Notes: generated by a model not told the origin, from the sequence alone. Counted from the stretch's first letter, positions 24,101-37,149 are shown. The stretch is DNA of 64,000 nt from Salminus brasiliensis (GCF_030463535.1 NC_132898.1:23593162-23657161), one strand, 5' to 3'. Numbers and translations are program-made.

Positions 24101-27100
24101 TGAGTGAATGTGTGGTGTATATTTATACTCCAGTGCAGTTGTGTGTTGTTCGAGTGGGCCCATCAGGAGCCTGTTCTCTGCCAAATGAAACACAGGAGCA
24201 TGCCGCTGCTTCTGAAATATGAATAATTCAGGAATAACAAAATCCCTCTTTTCATGGTTTCTCTCAAATGGGCCACAAATCTCCTCTCCAGACTTTCTTC
24301 AGTCGTAGGGCCTGAAATTCGGAGCCTTCAGCAGCAATTTCAGGTGCAGCTGCTTGTTAACAATGCTGAAAGTTGTGGCTGGCTGCTATGTCGCAGATGT
24401 CTCAAGAGACCCTCTGGTGGGGTGAAGCTTCTCCTCTTGTGTGTGTATGCACTTTGCTGGCTGCTGCAGCCTTTCTAGGTTTCCTTTTTTGGACCAAGCA
24501 GATCACAACATACACTATATGGACACCTGCTCATGCATAGTTTCTTCTGAAATCAAGGATATTAAAAAGAGTTCGTGCTGCTTTTCTTGGAGTAACTGTC
24601 CCTACTGTCCAGGGGAGACTTTCTAATAGATGTTGGAGCACTGCTATGAGGATGTGATTGCATTCATTGACAATAAACAATACTCCCCATCTCATCCCAT
24701 AAGTACTGGATGGCGCACCATCTTTCCAAAGAACATGGTTCCACTGCTCCACAGCTCAATGCAGAGCCATGCCACTTTCCCATCAGCGACCGGAGTCTGA
24801 GAGTGCACAAGAGGCTATGCTCTTTCCGGGTGGGTGTTTACAGTTTTGTGTGGTTGTAGGTGTTTGTGAGCTGTGCTGTGTTCTAATACTTACTCACAGA
24901 GCTGCTGTAATCCTTAAGTCCCAAATCTGATCTGATTGGCTAATTAGAGAAATTGTGGCAGATTGCTGATTTTGGCAAAAAAAAAAACAAATAAAAAACA
25001 GCCAATGCTGATCCATAACCGATCTGGAGTGTGCATCTGCGTTTTTTTTTTTGTTGTTTTTTTCAGAAAAGGTCCACATTTTTGCTCTTCCTGTCATTTT
25101 TTGACACCAACATAAACAGAATAACATATTTTTTCAAGTTTTGACCCAATGCGAATCTGGCAGTTGATCTTTAAAAGGTGTCAAACATAAATGCTTCAAA
25201 ATGTCTTGGAATAAAATCTTTTTACATTGACTTTTATTAAATATTAAGAATGTTTTTTCCCTCCTCCTGTAACGTTTGGACATACGTAATCCACTTAAGC
25301 TAGATGTACAGCACAATTACAGTTTTTTTTTTTGTTTGTTTGTTTTTTTTAAAGGGTTGAAAGGTCCTGACCTAGCTAGACTCCAATCCTGTTAGCAGTT
25401 AGCGTCCCATGACCTCCCTGACTCCAATAAGCTCTCACTCTGTCTAATAAACACAGAGTTAGTTTTTCCACAAAATGAGACAAAGCAAACTTCTGAGGGC
25501 AGTCCGCTTGACCAGTAGACAAGAACTGTCTTCAAAGCAAAGCAAGCATTCTTTCCTTGAAGGAAAGCATTGAGAGATTTTCTGAGAGATGAATCACCCG
25601 CAATAACAAACCACAGGCTGAAAGAGGGCTTTCCTGTCCTTCTCTGCTTTTAACTCTTTAACACAGAGGCAAACTGCAGCAATATCTGCCTTTAATCTGC
25701 TCTTCAGAATCACTTGATACATAACAAACCAACTCAAAAACTGAATGAATGCATTCAGCTACCTTAAGTTGCATCCATTGCTATCACACATACAGCTTGT
25801 CTAGTCACTGTAGGCACCAAGCCTGATGCAGCCAGGCATGTGGGTAGAGGGGTAGCAGCCCCCTAGCAGTAAGCTGTGGAGCAGTGGAAGTGTGTTCTCT
25901 GTAATGATGCTCTACCCAGTGCTTTTGGGAGGAGTTGAGGAGTCGTGGATGAGGTGAGGTGGTAATCATCCAACATTCTAACTTAACTAACACTCTTGCC
26001 GCTGAATGCAATCAAATCCTCACAGCAATGCTCCAAAATCTAGTACAAAGTCTTCCCAGCACAGTCTTCAGCTTCAACTAAAGCAGAAATAATTTTAACA
26101 TCCTTAATTTTAATTTTTAAAATACTGTATTAACTTATAAATTATATAATATTTATATTATAAAAAACTATTATAATAGTTGAGAACAGTAAAGACACAT
26201 GCCTTCTCTGACAAGTGCACAGTCAGCCACAGCCTCCTTTTCTTGCCGCCGAAGCAGCACCATCAGGCAACATGCTCAGAGGAAAGGCCAGTGTACCGGC
26301 TCTGATGCATCGGCTAGCAGACGCCAGTGCTGGCCAGCACCGGACTGGAGTGATGTGGGGAGAAAATGCCCTCTACCCACCCTGGAGGGAGCAAGGCTCT
26401 CTCAGAGCCCACGGCCGCTGATCCTCTGGTCAGTGACAGCGCCTTATTCCACTGGACCACTCTGGGCCCCATTATGTCCCTTTTTTATGTTATATATGTA
26501 TGTTTGTATGTATATGTGCATTGAATTCACCTCTGTCAGCAGTGTGAGTTCGTTAGCGTACGTAGGCCGCGTGTACACAAACACAGGTCGTGCTGTGCCA
26601 TTCCCGACAGACGCGAGCCTCATTCCCTCTCTGACCCGGTTCCTGACGAACTGTCTCCCGATGGCTCGGTCTTTCAGCACCCGGCCCATGTAGATGGAGG
26701 GATAAAGAGCCGTGCTCTCCGTCCACAGCCACATCAGCTGGTCGTTCCTGGTCACCTCTACGTCCGGGCAGCGTCCCGTGTAGTTGTCCAGGTTGCTGCG
26801 GTAGTTGTGGTTGTAGCAGTCGGGGAATAAGTAAAAACCCCAAAGCTGTTGAGGACGAGAGCTCTTGGCCTGACGCAGCGTTTGCAGCATGAACCTGCGG
26901 ATAGAAATAACCCACAAAAACAAATGAATGGAAAATTCACTATTTCCATGCTCAGTTTTATGTAATTATTACATCGGAAAGCTGGTTATTCAGCAACTTT
27001 AGTGAAAAGCGTGCAAACTAGCCGAGCTTTTCTTCAGTTAGAGGGGTGAATTTCTGCGTGAATGAGGGAGGGGCTAAACTGCAGTAGGCTGAACAGGTCA

Positions 27101-27754
27101 ATTTAAGTAAATGAGCTGAAGTGTGACCGTTTTTTATTACAAAGCTTTTATTTGTGTAATTATGAAAATTCCCCATCCTTACGTGCGGGCAGACAGTTCA
27201 AATTCCTGCTGCGCCACTTTGGCCACCTGCTCAGGAGTCCAGCTTGGGTTCTTCTGCGAGATCAGCAGTCGAGATTTGTTTCTGTAGATGTTTTTGGCGT
27301 CCCAGTTTCGTATCCAAAGGGGTCTCCACTCCTCCCAGTCCAAGACAGCCAACCCCTTCGCCGTCGGCTCTCTGATGTACTTATTTATGTTGTCCGGCAT
27401 TTTCTGCAGATGTTCTGTAAGACTGGCCCCTTGTGGCAGGCCGCCGTTTACAGGGGTGCCATCTTGTTTGTAATAGGGGTACAGACCCAGCCGGTCTTTA
27501 TAGAAGATGGTCAGGTTCTGTCTGACGAAGCCTTCGTTCGGAGAAGCTACGATCTGGAACTGGTCCAGCTGTAGGCGAATGCCGTGCCGGGGGGCGCAGT
27601 CTTCTGTGGGAGCGTTCCAGGCAAGCAGAAGAGGCTTCTGGGAATAGAGTGGCCACCTTGTAGACCTCAGCTCCTGGCCATTCACACTGGTCCAGAGAAC
27701 GGTAAGACAGAGCAGCCGCAGAAAGAGTGAAAGAGAAAGAGGGATAGCACCCAT
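19529..27754 (-). CDS. hyal2: Hyaluronidase-2, GPI-anchored, 4 coding exons
   Basis: Glycosyl hydrolase family 56 enzyme that degrades high-molecular-weight hyaluronan at the cell surface. Exons: 27754-27183, 26894-26531, 20593-20504, 19924-19529, totalling 1422 bp and 473 aa, the same length as human HYAL2. An N-terminal signal peptide (about residues 1-27) is followed by the TIM-barrel domain. The active-site D139-x-E141 lies in VLDWEEWRP, with E141 the proton donor. Family landmarks FYLFPDCYN, ESTALYPS and GIILWGD are intact. Possible N-glycosylation sites are N80, N159, N228, N289 and N362. The last exon codes an EGF-like module (six cysteines, 370-439) and a hydrophobic tail ending LMLMLGFLQ, typical of GPI attachment. 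The ATG has a good context (purine at -3, G at +4) and follows an acceptor at 27780. Upstream noncoding exons were not located. A 5.9-kb intron full of repeats separates exons 2 and 3. Confidence 0.96.
20040..20345. repeat. Degenerate AT-rich satellite, units like GTAGATACTGAATCATT
   Basis: Imperfect units of about 20-24 bp, each resembling AGTAGATACTGAATCATT, are repeated through the hyal2 intron between exons 3 and 4. The reverse complement of the same unit makes up the array at 37.15-37.77 kb. Confidence 0.65.
21038..21105. repeat. CA microsatellite
   Basis: About 33 CA units, the longest in the window, in hyal2 intron 2. Confidence 0.95.
24511..24832 (+). mobile_element. MITE-like fish repeat, 5' part
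   Basis: Starts ACACTATATGGACACCTGCTC and shares the body of the 18.3-kb copy (TCTGAAATCAAGGATATTAAAAAG-type sequence). The 3' end is lost. Confidence 0.65.
25795..26060 (-). mobile_element. MITE-like fish repeat, partial
   Basis: Reverse-complement copy of the 18.3-kb family; it contains GGTGGTAATCATCCAACATT and CTCCAAAATCTAGTA. Both ends are incomplete. Confidence 0.6.
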
Positions 27755-27884
27755 TTCTTCCACAGGGGACCTCCACACCCTAAAAACACAAACAGCAAAT
27801 TTAGTATCACTTCAGGATGTCGCAATTCAACGTAATGTGTGTGCACATCTTGTGGGGGTTTTCCCTGGTATGCAGGGGTGAATA

Positions 27885-28140
27885 CCTACCAAAGTGCTCC
27901 AAGAAAGAGCAACTGGTGTATAGGCAACAGGGTCATGGGCACCTAAGGCTCATTGATGCGGTCCATGAAGGCCTCACTGCACAACTTACAGGACTTAAAT
28001 GATCTGCTGCTTACATCTTGGCGCCAGATACCACAGGACACCTTCACCTTCGAATGCTTAGATCTGTTGTGGCGGCTCAAGGGGGACCTACTTATTATTA
28101 GGCACTAATTAGGTACTAATGTTATGGCAGATCAGTATGT
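27885..28140 (+). mobile_element. Tc1-like transposon remnant, internally deleted
   Basis: The plus strand codes a broken helix-turn-helix region followed by CACTGCACAACTTACAGGAC, the C-terminal segment, and a terminal TAATGTTATGGCAGATCAGT. The deletion junction matches those at 35.6 and 61.2 kb. It lies just upstream of the hyal2 first coding exon. Confidence 0.75.
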
Positions 28141-28623
28141 ACATACACACACATTCTATATCTTGCACATGTGCACTCTATACACACATACATTACTGCC
28201 AATACACCACGTTCTGGAACTGATTAAAAACACACTCAGCATACACAGCACTCAGCACGTCTTTACAGGTGTGTGTGAATACAGCCCACACATTCCTGCT
28301 GTCCGGGTGCATTAGCATTACTGAACCACAGAGCACCGGGGGACATGAGAGGACATTTTAGAGGAAACAGATGACCCTTAGGAGTCTGTATGAGAACTCT
28401 GCTGACACACTGCCATTTTAGCCCAGTGTGTGAAGGACGCTAGGGCCAAGGACTATCTCTGAATAAACTGTGGAATAAACAACTGTCAGCTGAATTCAGG
28501 GGTTTAACGTGATAGTTTACCCACTTTCCTCCAAACACAGTTGTAACCAAGACATGTTTGCCTCTGGAGCTACGAGGCTAATGTAACTAAACACTTAGCA
28601 AGGTGCTAACTGCAGGCCTAAAT

Positions 28624-28745
28624 TCACACACACACACATACACACATACATCCGTATCCACACCCATATCCACACCCACATCCACACACCCACATCCGTA
28701 TCCACACCCACATCCACACCCACATCCACACACCCACACACAGAA
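28624..28745. repeat. CACACCCACATCC-type low-complexity repeat
   Basis: Interspersed CACACC, CACATCC and CATATCC units make an imperfect microsatellite. Confidence 0.8.
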
Positions 28746-29762
28746 ACTGTATGACTCACTGTTATCTAGAATTGTGGACTGAAGTATGCCAGCGTTAAGC
28801 AGGTGGAAACTGACGCACCCAGCTACATTAGCCTTGTAGCTCCAGTGTAAAATTAAAGAGGCAAACTTCAGACACCAAAATGTCTTGGCTGATTGACTAC
28901 ACTTGGAGTCAGTTCTTTGCGTTTTTCTTATGCAGATGTTTAATGTGTCTTTCCTGCTCTACCCCACCTGCCTCACCTCATCAGGCAACTGTTCATGAGT
29001 TACAGTAAAACACAAGCTATAACAAATCTGTGACACATGCTCTGGTTCAACCACTTCTTCCACCTTCAGTAGATGGTTTAACCATCAGTTCAGTGAAAGA
29101 ATATTTTCTATGCAGGTAATGGATGACACATGAGCATTGGTCAACCCCCCAAAAAGTCTTATTTTCAACATACAAAACGATAAAAGTATGTCAGTAGGTT
29201 ACGCAAGCAGCCGAGCACCAGCTTTATGGGCACGGTTGGGATTTACTGGCATTTACAAAGCAATTACGAGAGCATGTAAACAGGCCGGGCAGCAGCATTG
29301 GAATAAACGTGGGCTGCGATCACAGTAGTCTGACCTCTTACATTGTGCTGGGGTGAGTATGGCCGTACTAACTGTGTGCACACAATTATCAACGCATGCA
29401 AACGTCTAAAGTAAGTGTCTTAAGAAAAAGAACAACAGAAAAACACTACAATCACCTAAGAAATCAAACCCCATCTCAGCTGGCAACGGTGGAGTTGGAC
29501 ATAGTCTGGGATTCAAGCTGTACTAAGCACGCTGCAATACATGCCCTAACAGATGCAGGAGTGATGTAGCGTGACTGAAGACAAAGAAGGGCGATTCTTA
29601 TCTTGCACTCAATAGAAGACTATTGATTTGTTGTTTTGAAGTTAAAGAAACGCTGAATTTTTCTGGATTTACTGATAATTTAGTCCAGATTTTCCAGCGA
29701 ATCCCTGTCCACACGCATTTTTTCATTTCTGTCTGATTTTGGTCACCAATCTCCAAGGTGGA

Positions 29763-29767
<5 letters not shown>

Positions 29768-29802
<35 letters not shown>
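29768..29802. repeat. Poly-A run
   Basis: An uninterrupted run of about 35 adenines with no recognisable retroelement body beside it. Confidence 0.9.
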
Positions 29803-29803
<1 letters not shown>

Positions 29804-30199
29804 AGGATGGAGAAAACTGAGCTGACATCACAACGCATGCATGTTTCTGACTGAATCTCCAACACCTCCTTACGCCCTATGTAGCGGAATACATAAGTCA
29901 TAAAACTACAACGTCCACTCTCGGATAGCATAGATGTAAACCCTGTTCTATTACAGATATATGATGCTCTGTTCAGATCCATAGAATCTGTAATTTCGTG
30001 ACCTGCATAGTGCACTATGTAACCTCTGTGTTTTCTTTCTTTTTAATGGTGTTTGATGTCTCTCTTCATAAGGTACCATCACCCCATTCAAGGCTAGCAT
30101 GCTCTTGCCTGCGATCACCAGTTCTAATTAGGAACTGTCAGCTGAGGCAAATTTCCAAGACTCTTCAAATCTTGTGCTAACGTTCAGCCACCATGAGCC

Positions 30200-30620
30200 C
30201 CTGTTTAAAGCGAATGTCTGAGGGGGGAAAAAAAGTAAGCAAAGTCATTGATGCCCACATGGCAGGGGAAGGCTACAAGAAAAAAAAGAAAAAAGACACC
30301 CAAACTTGTAGCTTGCCGTTTCTACGGTGCAGACTGTTTTTAAGAAACGGCAGTTCTGGGAAGATGAGATCTGGGTGAAGATGAGATCTGGAAGGTCAAA
30401 AAAAAGACTTTGAGAGAACCACTCATATGCTGCTAGGACAGGCAAATCAGAACCCCAACATGACTGCTAAGGTTCGGCTGAGTCCGAAGAGGTGGTGTAC
30501 CGTTCCTCTGTGCAGTGTTGCTTCTCCATGGAAGAGTCAGAAGGAGGAAACCTTAACATCTGAAGCACATTACAGAACATCTAGAGGAGCCAAAACAAGT
30601 GCTGAGGACTGATCAGGTCA
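30200..30620 (+). mobile_element. Second Tc1-like family, degraded transposase N-terminal half
   Basis: The plus strand contains VIDAHMAGEGYKK, a typical N-terminal transposase motif, followed by frameshifted helix-turn-helix and linker sequence (KVRLSPKRW). Ends are indistinct. A related copy in the same orientation lies at 32.35-32.61 kb. Confidence 0.6.
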
Positions 30621-32017
30621 AAATGCAAGTCTTCGGCCACGATCATAAAAGGTGGACGGATGGTTTGGTTTACCACCACTGTGAACATTTCAGACTGGTG
30701 AAGCTACGTTTTTCTAGAACAATGCATTTCACACCAAAACATCTGAATCTACAAGGACTTTGTTGAAATCGTGACTATTTACTTATACAGACTACTTAAA
30801 AAATCCATGGACCTTTAAAACCCCAGTCCAAAACAGTGAGCCCAGTCCTGTTGAGTGGAGTCCTGCAGTAAACCCAGTAACACAGCACGTATTGTCTGTC
30901 CTCTTTCAATCAGACATGCAGTTGGTCAGTGCTGGATCTGACCACTAGCACCAGTTTAATGAGGTATGGTGATCTACTTCATGTCGACCATGATCAAATA
31001 TCGTCATATCGTCCACTCCACCAACACCAGTGGAAGTTAACCCAGCCTGTGCTCTCTCAGCATGGTCTTCCTCGCTATGTTAATGCAGCTTGCTCTACTG
31101 ACCAGTTTACGAAAGGCAGGAAAGTTTGCTGAAGTTCCTCTAACAGTCAGCAGCGCAACGTCGCTCAGAAAGGCCCCCGACAACACGTTTAACCGCTACT
31201 ATCCTGCTTTTAAAAAGTAAAAGTGGAAAGACAACTGACCCCAAAAAGACGTTCACTGTCCAGCTCAGGAGACCGGCTTATCCCACTCGGGGCTTTCACG
31301 AACTAAACCGAAGCAGACTCCGTCCATCACTGCCGAAGCGGGGTTTTTTATTAACGCAGAAGTTGATTTGCGACTCCACGTTGAAGTTAGACTAAAACCA
31401 GCAGGGTTTGCCGTTTACTTTTCGTGTATTTTGACTTTTTCCTCCACGCAGTGACCACATCTCCCCCCGCCTGAGCAACGTTTCAGTCGCTGAGTGAATG
31501 TGCCGAGGGTTCGGCCTTGGGTTGTTCCATTGAGCGGCTCACGGAGGGGGGACCGGAGAGGGAACACATTTTAACTACAGCGTTAAAACAACATTACAAC
31601 ACGTACACTCGACATAAATACACGCAAATATGTCAATTCTGACGAAATCCTGAACATTTCAGTAGGTTTTGTCTTGTCTTTGTCCCCGTGGTATAATGCT
31701 CATATTTCTGTGACACCCCTACTTCACTCCTTTGGTCGAGTGGTCGATTCAGTTGATTTCTCTGCAGGGGAGAAGACGGTGAGCTACAATGGGACTAACA
31801 GCAGCTCAGGACTGGATCAAGTTTCAAATGCAAGATGTTTCTTTTTTCTGCAAATTCGTCTCTTATTTCTAAGCATTTTTTCCTCTCTGTTGCAACACCA
31901 GGCAACAGAGCTGGGATTAAGAGGCTTCTCAGGAGCAGGCCTGGTTTCAGGTCTTTTGTCTCAATGCTACATTACCATGTTGTTGAGGTGATGGTCCTGT
32001 ACTACTACTCTGTGTCA

Positions 32018-32184
32018 ACTGCTTTAATTAAAGCAAATGGTAATACAATGGTAATGTCAGTGTGTTTAATGTAATGTTAATGTTATGTTATATAATATAT
32101 AATTATGTTATATAAGATACTCAACTGTAACATTAAACACACTGACATTACTATTGTATTACCATTTGCTTTAATAAAAGTAGT
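32018..32184. repeat. Palindromic element with 55-bp arms
   Basis: Arms 32018-32072 and 32130-32184 are near-perfect reverse complements sharing GCAAATGGTAATACAAT and GTCAGTGTGTTTAATGT. The 57-base AT-rich loop includes TTATATAATATATAATTATG. Confidence 0.9.
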
Positions 32185-32349
32185 AAACACAGCCTCTGTA
32201 ACTAAACAAACATCTGCCAGCATTTTGAGAAAAGTAGAGAAGGTTTTTGATAAAGGTCTCAGACCTTGTTTAGCAACTTAGGCCTGAGGCATGTCAGCAG
32301 CTGTAATTACGATCTGTTCCCTCAAGTCTTCAACCCCTGTGCTATCACT

Positions 32350-32615
32350 TTAAGTAACTGTGAAAATGGAAGTAATGGATGGCCACAAGGCTGGGGAAGG
32401 CTGTATGAAGTGTCGAGATTCTTTTAAGCTTGCACTTCCTACAGTGTGATTATCAAGAAATGGCAGTTCAGGAAGTGTAAAGGTCAAGATAAGATAAGAG
32501 GGAACGGATTATATGCTGGTAAAAACCTTAAATCAACACCTGCATATGACTGCCACAAAAAAACTGCAGGAAGGTTTAGCTGAGTCAAGAAGGCTGTGCA
32601 CTGTTCCACTGTGCA
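32350..32615 (+). mobile_element. Second Tc1-like family, degraded copy
   Basis: Relative of the 30.2-kb copy: matching GGGGAAGGCT, IIKKWQFRK-like codons, and TGACTGCCACAAAAAAACTG with GGTTTAGCTGAGTC. Several frame breaks. Confidence 0.55.
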
Positions 32616-32744
32616 GCATTGCATTGTGTTCTTACTGAGCTCGCCAAAGTCGTGCTGTTTCTGTCTGTCTGGTTACTGGAGAAAAACACATCTTGACCAC
32701 ATTTAGAAAAAGTGCTTATACTTGGGAGTTCCTCAGTCAGGAAA

Positions 32745-32920
32745 GTTGCCGATTACAGAATATCACAACCTCTGAGGTCTATGAAACCCCAAATATAAAA
32801 CACGACCACAGACATTTCTGCAGTTCCTGTTGTTTTTAACAAGAATTGCAGAAATGTCTGTTCTCGATTTTGGGTTCTGGTTTGAAGTCAGCGACTTTCC
32901 TAATTGCGGATCTAATAAAA
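32745..32920. repeat. Small palindromic MITE-like element
   Basis: CAGACATTTCTGCAGTTCCTG at 32808-32828 is mirrored by CAAGAATTGCAGAAATGTCTG at 32842-32862. Outer flanks (GTCAGGAAAGTTGCC and the complement of GCGACTTTCCTAATTGC) extend the symmetry. Confidence 0.6.
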
Positions 32921-35572
32921 CATTTGACATCTTTTACTAAAATGATCACATTTAATATCTGATTACTTTTAATTTAATATCTGATAACTTTTCACACACT
33001 GTTTTTCAGCAAACAGGTATGTTCCGACTAGGCTCGTAACATTAGCTGAGGTAGCAGTGGCTAGCAGTGTGTTTATCTTAAAGTCTTTTCGATACTTGCA
33101 GTTCATAGGGAGTCAATAGTCTAGGTGTAAATTTCATGTCACGTGACCTACTGGCGATTTTTGTATTTACAGTAGTGTGTTGAAAATGTTATCAGTGCGC
33201 GTCAGTGTTATGCAGGCTGGCTTGGATGTAGCACTATATATATTTTGGCTCTTTAAGGATACGAGGGGTAAAAAGGTTCACTGTTTGGAAACAGGTATAC
33301 AATTTTGGGGGGGCAAAAACACCAAATGTTTTCCACTTTGGCTTTACTTCCTCTTTTTTAAGGTACTGTATGGTAAATATGAAGCAATACCATGATCTAA
33401 ATCCAGTGTGTCAGAGCAGGGAAATCCTTGAATTAAGAATGAAGACTGAAACTGATTTTTGATATTTGCACATATTTCAGAAGTTATGTTAAGTACAGAT
33501 CATAATCTGTTTCATTTGTAAATAAACAATTTCATGTTTGCAATAAAAAAAAATTAAAAAAAACGTATAACTTTGGTGCGATTAGGGCTCCAGTGCTTTC
33601 ACCCCACGACCAAAAAAGTTTTGTTAGCCAGTCAGACTGGCTCATATAAATGTTTAAATGCATGTGCAATGGCTGCTTTCATTTTATAGAAATACACAAA
33701 GGTAATTTTTTAAGAAAGATCTGTGTTTAGCAGGCACAATGCATGAAACTAAAAGCACTTTAGCAGCAGGGACTCATTTAAACAAAACAAAAATGTTAAA
33801 TATGGGCTCTTTGACCTGAGTTGTCCGAGTTGGGTAGTCAGCTGAGCAGGCCTGCAGAGAAACTTCCTGTGGGGCCAGCGACTGTGGAAGGGGGTCTCGA
33901 CAGTGCTGAATCACCTGACGCTGATGACATCCTTATGAATGGAACTCTCTGAAGACCTAGCAGTGAGTTATTTCCTTCAGGCTAGACTCTAATCACACAC
34001 AGCATCACAGTGCCACACGTTTCACACATTCAGACACACTAACTTAAACACATATGGGGAGGTCAACTATTATCAAGAGCTGCATTCAAAGCCTTTTAAG
34101 TGCCTGTGCAAAATTCACCATTAAGGTCATATGAGAGCTGCCCATTTTGTGTAAATTACTGCTCGCACCACTGGTTTCTGGAGAAATGCTTGTACAGCAT
34201 GACTCAGACAAGAGCCAGACTGACCGTCTTTTCAGGAGAATGGTAAAGCCACAAACGTTTTATGTTTAATGTCTGATGCTGGATGTGCAATGGAAACATA
34301 AAATCTAATCATAATCTGATTTAACAAGATATATTTTGCAGCAGGTTTTGCATTAGGACACCTCAAAAACTGTCAGTTTGTGGTCATTATAGCAATACTT
34401 TCATTGTGCAACTTTGTACTTACACCAGCTGTTACCCACGTGATGTTCTCAGAAGTAGGTTTCTTTCATGTTACACTGGAGTTATTAGGCTAATGTAGCT
34501 AATAAGTAATAGAAGCAGCATTAGCAGTTAGCATCATGCATAGTCATCACACATACCTCCCACTGCCAGTAGTATCTAACGTAGCTGTAGGCCAGCAGAT
34601 AGATGATGAGCTTGGGTAGATGGACACTGCTCTTTCAGTACAAATGGGTTACAGATAGTGTTGCTTCCTTAACCACACTAGCTACTTTAAGAAGAGTTGG
34701 TATTTACAACATAATTTTTTTGTTTTTGCCAACAAACATTTAGCTTGCATTGTTAGCTAACCACCACTTGCTGGCTGGCTAACTTTTGTTCGAATTTGAG
34801 GTTCTTCCAATCAAGCTGAGGCTTTGTCCAGTCTGGGGCTTGATTTGCAGGCCTACAGTGATGGATGTCACTTCGGTAATCTGTAATAGACTTGCTTATG
34901 TGGTTTCTGGCACTGTACAAGCACTGTTCTCTAAAATATTTCGATCTATTTTTGTAGGTAAGGCTTTGTCATACAGTGTCATAAACCGCATAAGCACAGA
35001 TCTTTAAACACCAAACATGCCCTGGTTGACTATATTTTATTGTGAGGGGAAAGTTCTGTATATTTGATTTTCAGTAATCTATTGCTTTAAGGGAGGTGCC
35101 CCCTGCAGCTCTAGGCCAAAAGGTTAGCTTTGAAGTCGGAAAGGTCCACAGAGCAGGAAACCTGCACATCATACACCTGAAGAGCGCCTAGAGAGACCTC
35201 AAAAAGAGTGTGTGTCACGCAGAACGAAATAGCCGGAGTAATTATGAGCGCTGTGTGTGTTTGTAAAAACTGACCACAGCTGCTGGAGGTAGAAATTCCA
35301 CCACGCACTCCTCGCCTGGACTCCATACTTCTGCTTCCTTTATTATAAACAAACACGGTGTCATACGGATCTCATGAACTGAGAACTGATCTTTTTATTC
35401 TCTCAAATGGATTGGTCATGATTTAGTCAGATATTTATTTACTTAAAGAAAATCCACTTTAAAATCTGCTAAATTTCAGTTCAATAAATGACAGAGTAAA
35501 AATCCACCAACTGAAATAAACTAGTCCCTGATCCTGGCTCTCATATTAAAATCCATATACACTTAAATATAC

Positions 35573-35950
35573 ATCGATCAGCCATAACATTAAAACCACC
35601 TGCCGAGTATAGTATTGATGCCACCAGAGTTCTAAGGGTGTCCTGTGGTATCTGGCACCAAGACATTAGCAGCAGATACAAGTCCTATAAGCTTTGAGGT
35701 GGGGTATCCATAAGCATCAGTGAGCCTTGAGCACGCATGATCCTGTTGCTGGTTCACTGGTTGTCCTTCTGCATACTGGGAACACATCACAAGACTTCTC
35801 TGATGTTTTTGGAGATGTTCTGACCCAGTCACCTAGCCATCACAGTTGTCATCTAGTCATCATCTTCAATAACTGATTGTTGACTTGCTGTCCATTATAT
35901 GCACCCCTTGACAGGAGCCATTGGAAACAGATCATCAATGTTATTTCACC
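35573..35950 (-). mobile_element. Tc1-like transposon remnant, internally deleted
   Basis: The TIR-proximal sequence ATCAGCCATAACATTAAAAC is followed, on the minus strand, by the same fused N- and C-terminal transposase pieces as the 27.9- and 61.2-kb copies. Confidence 0.75.
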
Positions 35951-36179
35951 CATAAGGCCTTGGAGGAAGTGGAGATATAACGGATAAAATATCTGATAAT
36001 GTCTGATAATGATTCTGATTAAGGCTGTGGGGGAGTTCTAATGATTTCGTCATTTTGTTTGAATTGTATTTTGGAGGGGGGTGGGAGGCACAGTACACCT
36101 AGTTTATCTAATCAGGTGTCAATCAGTAAATCAAGTGAGCTGCTGTTGGAAATGAACAAATCCATACCTCTAATCCAGT

Positions 36180-36750
36180 TTTACTGGTAGACACTCTCGC
36201 TGACCACTGACTTTATGTTTATTTGGCTTTATTCTAATGTTATATGGAGTTTCACAAGTAGATCCTCTTACTGACCACTGACGTTATGTTTATTTGGGTT
36301 TTGTCTAATGTTATATAGACATTTACAGGTAGACACATTCACTGACCACTGACTTTATGTTTATTTGGGTTTTGTCTAATGTTATATAGAGTTTTACAGG
36401 TAGACATTCTCACTAACCACTGACTTTATGTTTATTTGGGTTTAGTCTAATGTTATATAGTTTTACAGGTAGATCCTCTTACTGACCACTGACTTTATGT
36501 TTATTTGGCTTTATTCTAATGTTATACAGAGTTTTACAGGTAGATCCTCTTACTGACCACTGACATTATGTTTATTTGGGTTTTGTCTAATGTTATATAG
36601 AGTTTTACAGGTAGACATTCTCACTAACCACTGACTTTATGTTTATTTGGGTTTAGTCTAATGTTATATAGTTTTACAGGTAGATACTCTTACTGACCAC
36701 TGACTTTATGTTTATTTGGCTTTATTCTAATGTTTTATGGGTTTTATGAG
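36180..36750. repeat. 70-bp minisatellite, about 8 units
   Basis: The phrase CTGACCACTGACTTTATG (or CTAACCACTGA) recurs at 36200, 36271, 36342, 36412, 36482, 36552, 36624 and 36693. Each unit also carries TTATTTGGGTTTTGTCTAAT and TTTTACAGGTAGA. Two unit variants alternate in part, which suggests higher-order structure. Confidence 0.92.
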
Positions 36751-37149
36751 TATATACTGCTGAGTTCCACAATTTTACATGATTAAACACTTTGCACAGA
36801 ACAGTATGTACAGATAATACAATCAATATATTTGATGGAGATAAAGATTTAGATTTTGAGAAGAGAAAGATGATAACACTGAAACTCTACTCACCAAACT
36901 GCCTTGCAGGAATGCTGGTGTTAAACAGCCTGGAGTCTATACAACTGCACCTGTTACTACAAACACACACACAAAGCAGAGTGTGTGTATTCAGCTGCAG
37001 AGAGAGAGACACAGAGAGAGAGAGGGAGCTGTCGATACAGCAATCAGAGAGACAGAGACAGACACATGTATTTAATTCCAGTTTGTCAGTGACCACACCT
37101 ATGGTCCTCCCCTCGGCCTGCCTGTCCTGTACTCTCTGTTTAACTCCTT

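Larger units (their letters stand above)
20600..26530. other. hyal2: hyal2 intron 2, repeat-rich
   Basis: The 5.9-kb intron holds a long CA run at 21038-21105, a SINE-like segment near 22.25-22.42 kb, an imperfect local duplication (22.95-23.05 versus 23.13-23.23 kb) sharing GATACAAGTACTTAAAATAC, and two MITE-like copies in opposite orientation at 24.5 and 25.8 kb. No alternative exon was recognised. Confidence 0.6.

Noticed and set aside
26199-26693. 164-codon plus-strand open frame over hyal2 exon 2
   Set aside because: It is antisense to a securely identified coding exon; the frame stays open because of codon bias on the other strand.
27152-27574. 140-codon plus-strand open frame over hyal2 exon 1
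   Set aside because: Antisense shadow of the hyal2 coding sequence.
35111-35320. Open frame on the minus strand with an apparent GTG-GTCAGT donor and WSPGEECVVEFLPP-like codons
   Set aside because: It reads like an exon, but there is no good pyrimidine tract or acceptor, no neighbouring exon, and no family I recognise.
36180-36750. CRISPR-like regular array
   Set aside because: The whole 70-bp unit repeats without unique spacers, and the DNA is vertebrate; it is a minisatellite.
36895-37135. Possible hyal2 noncoding exon with a strong donor (TTTG/GTGAGTAG at 36895)
   Set aside because: The donor is good, but nothing else supports it and it would need a 9-kb intron. Transcript data could revive it.
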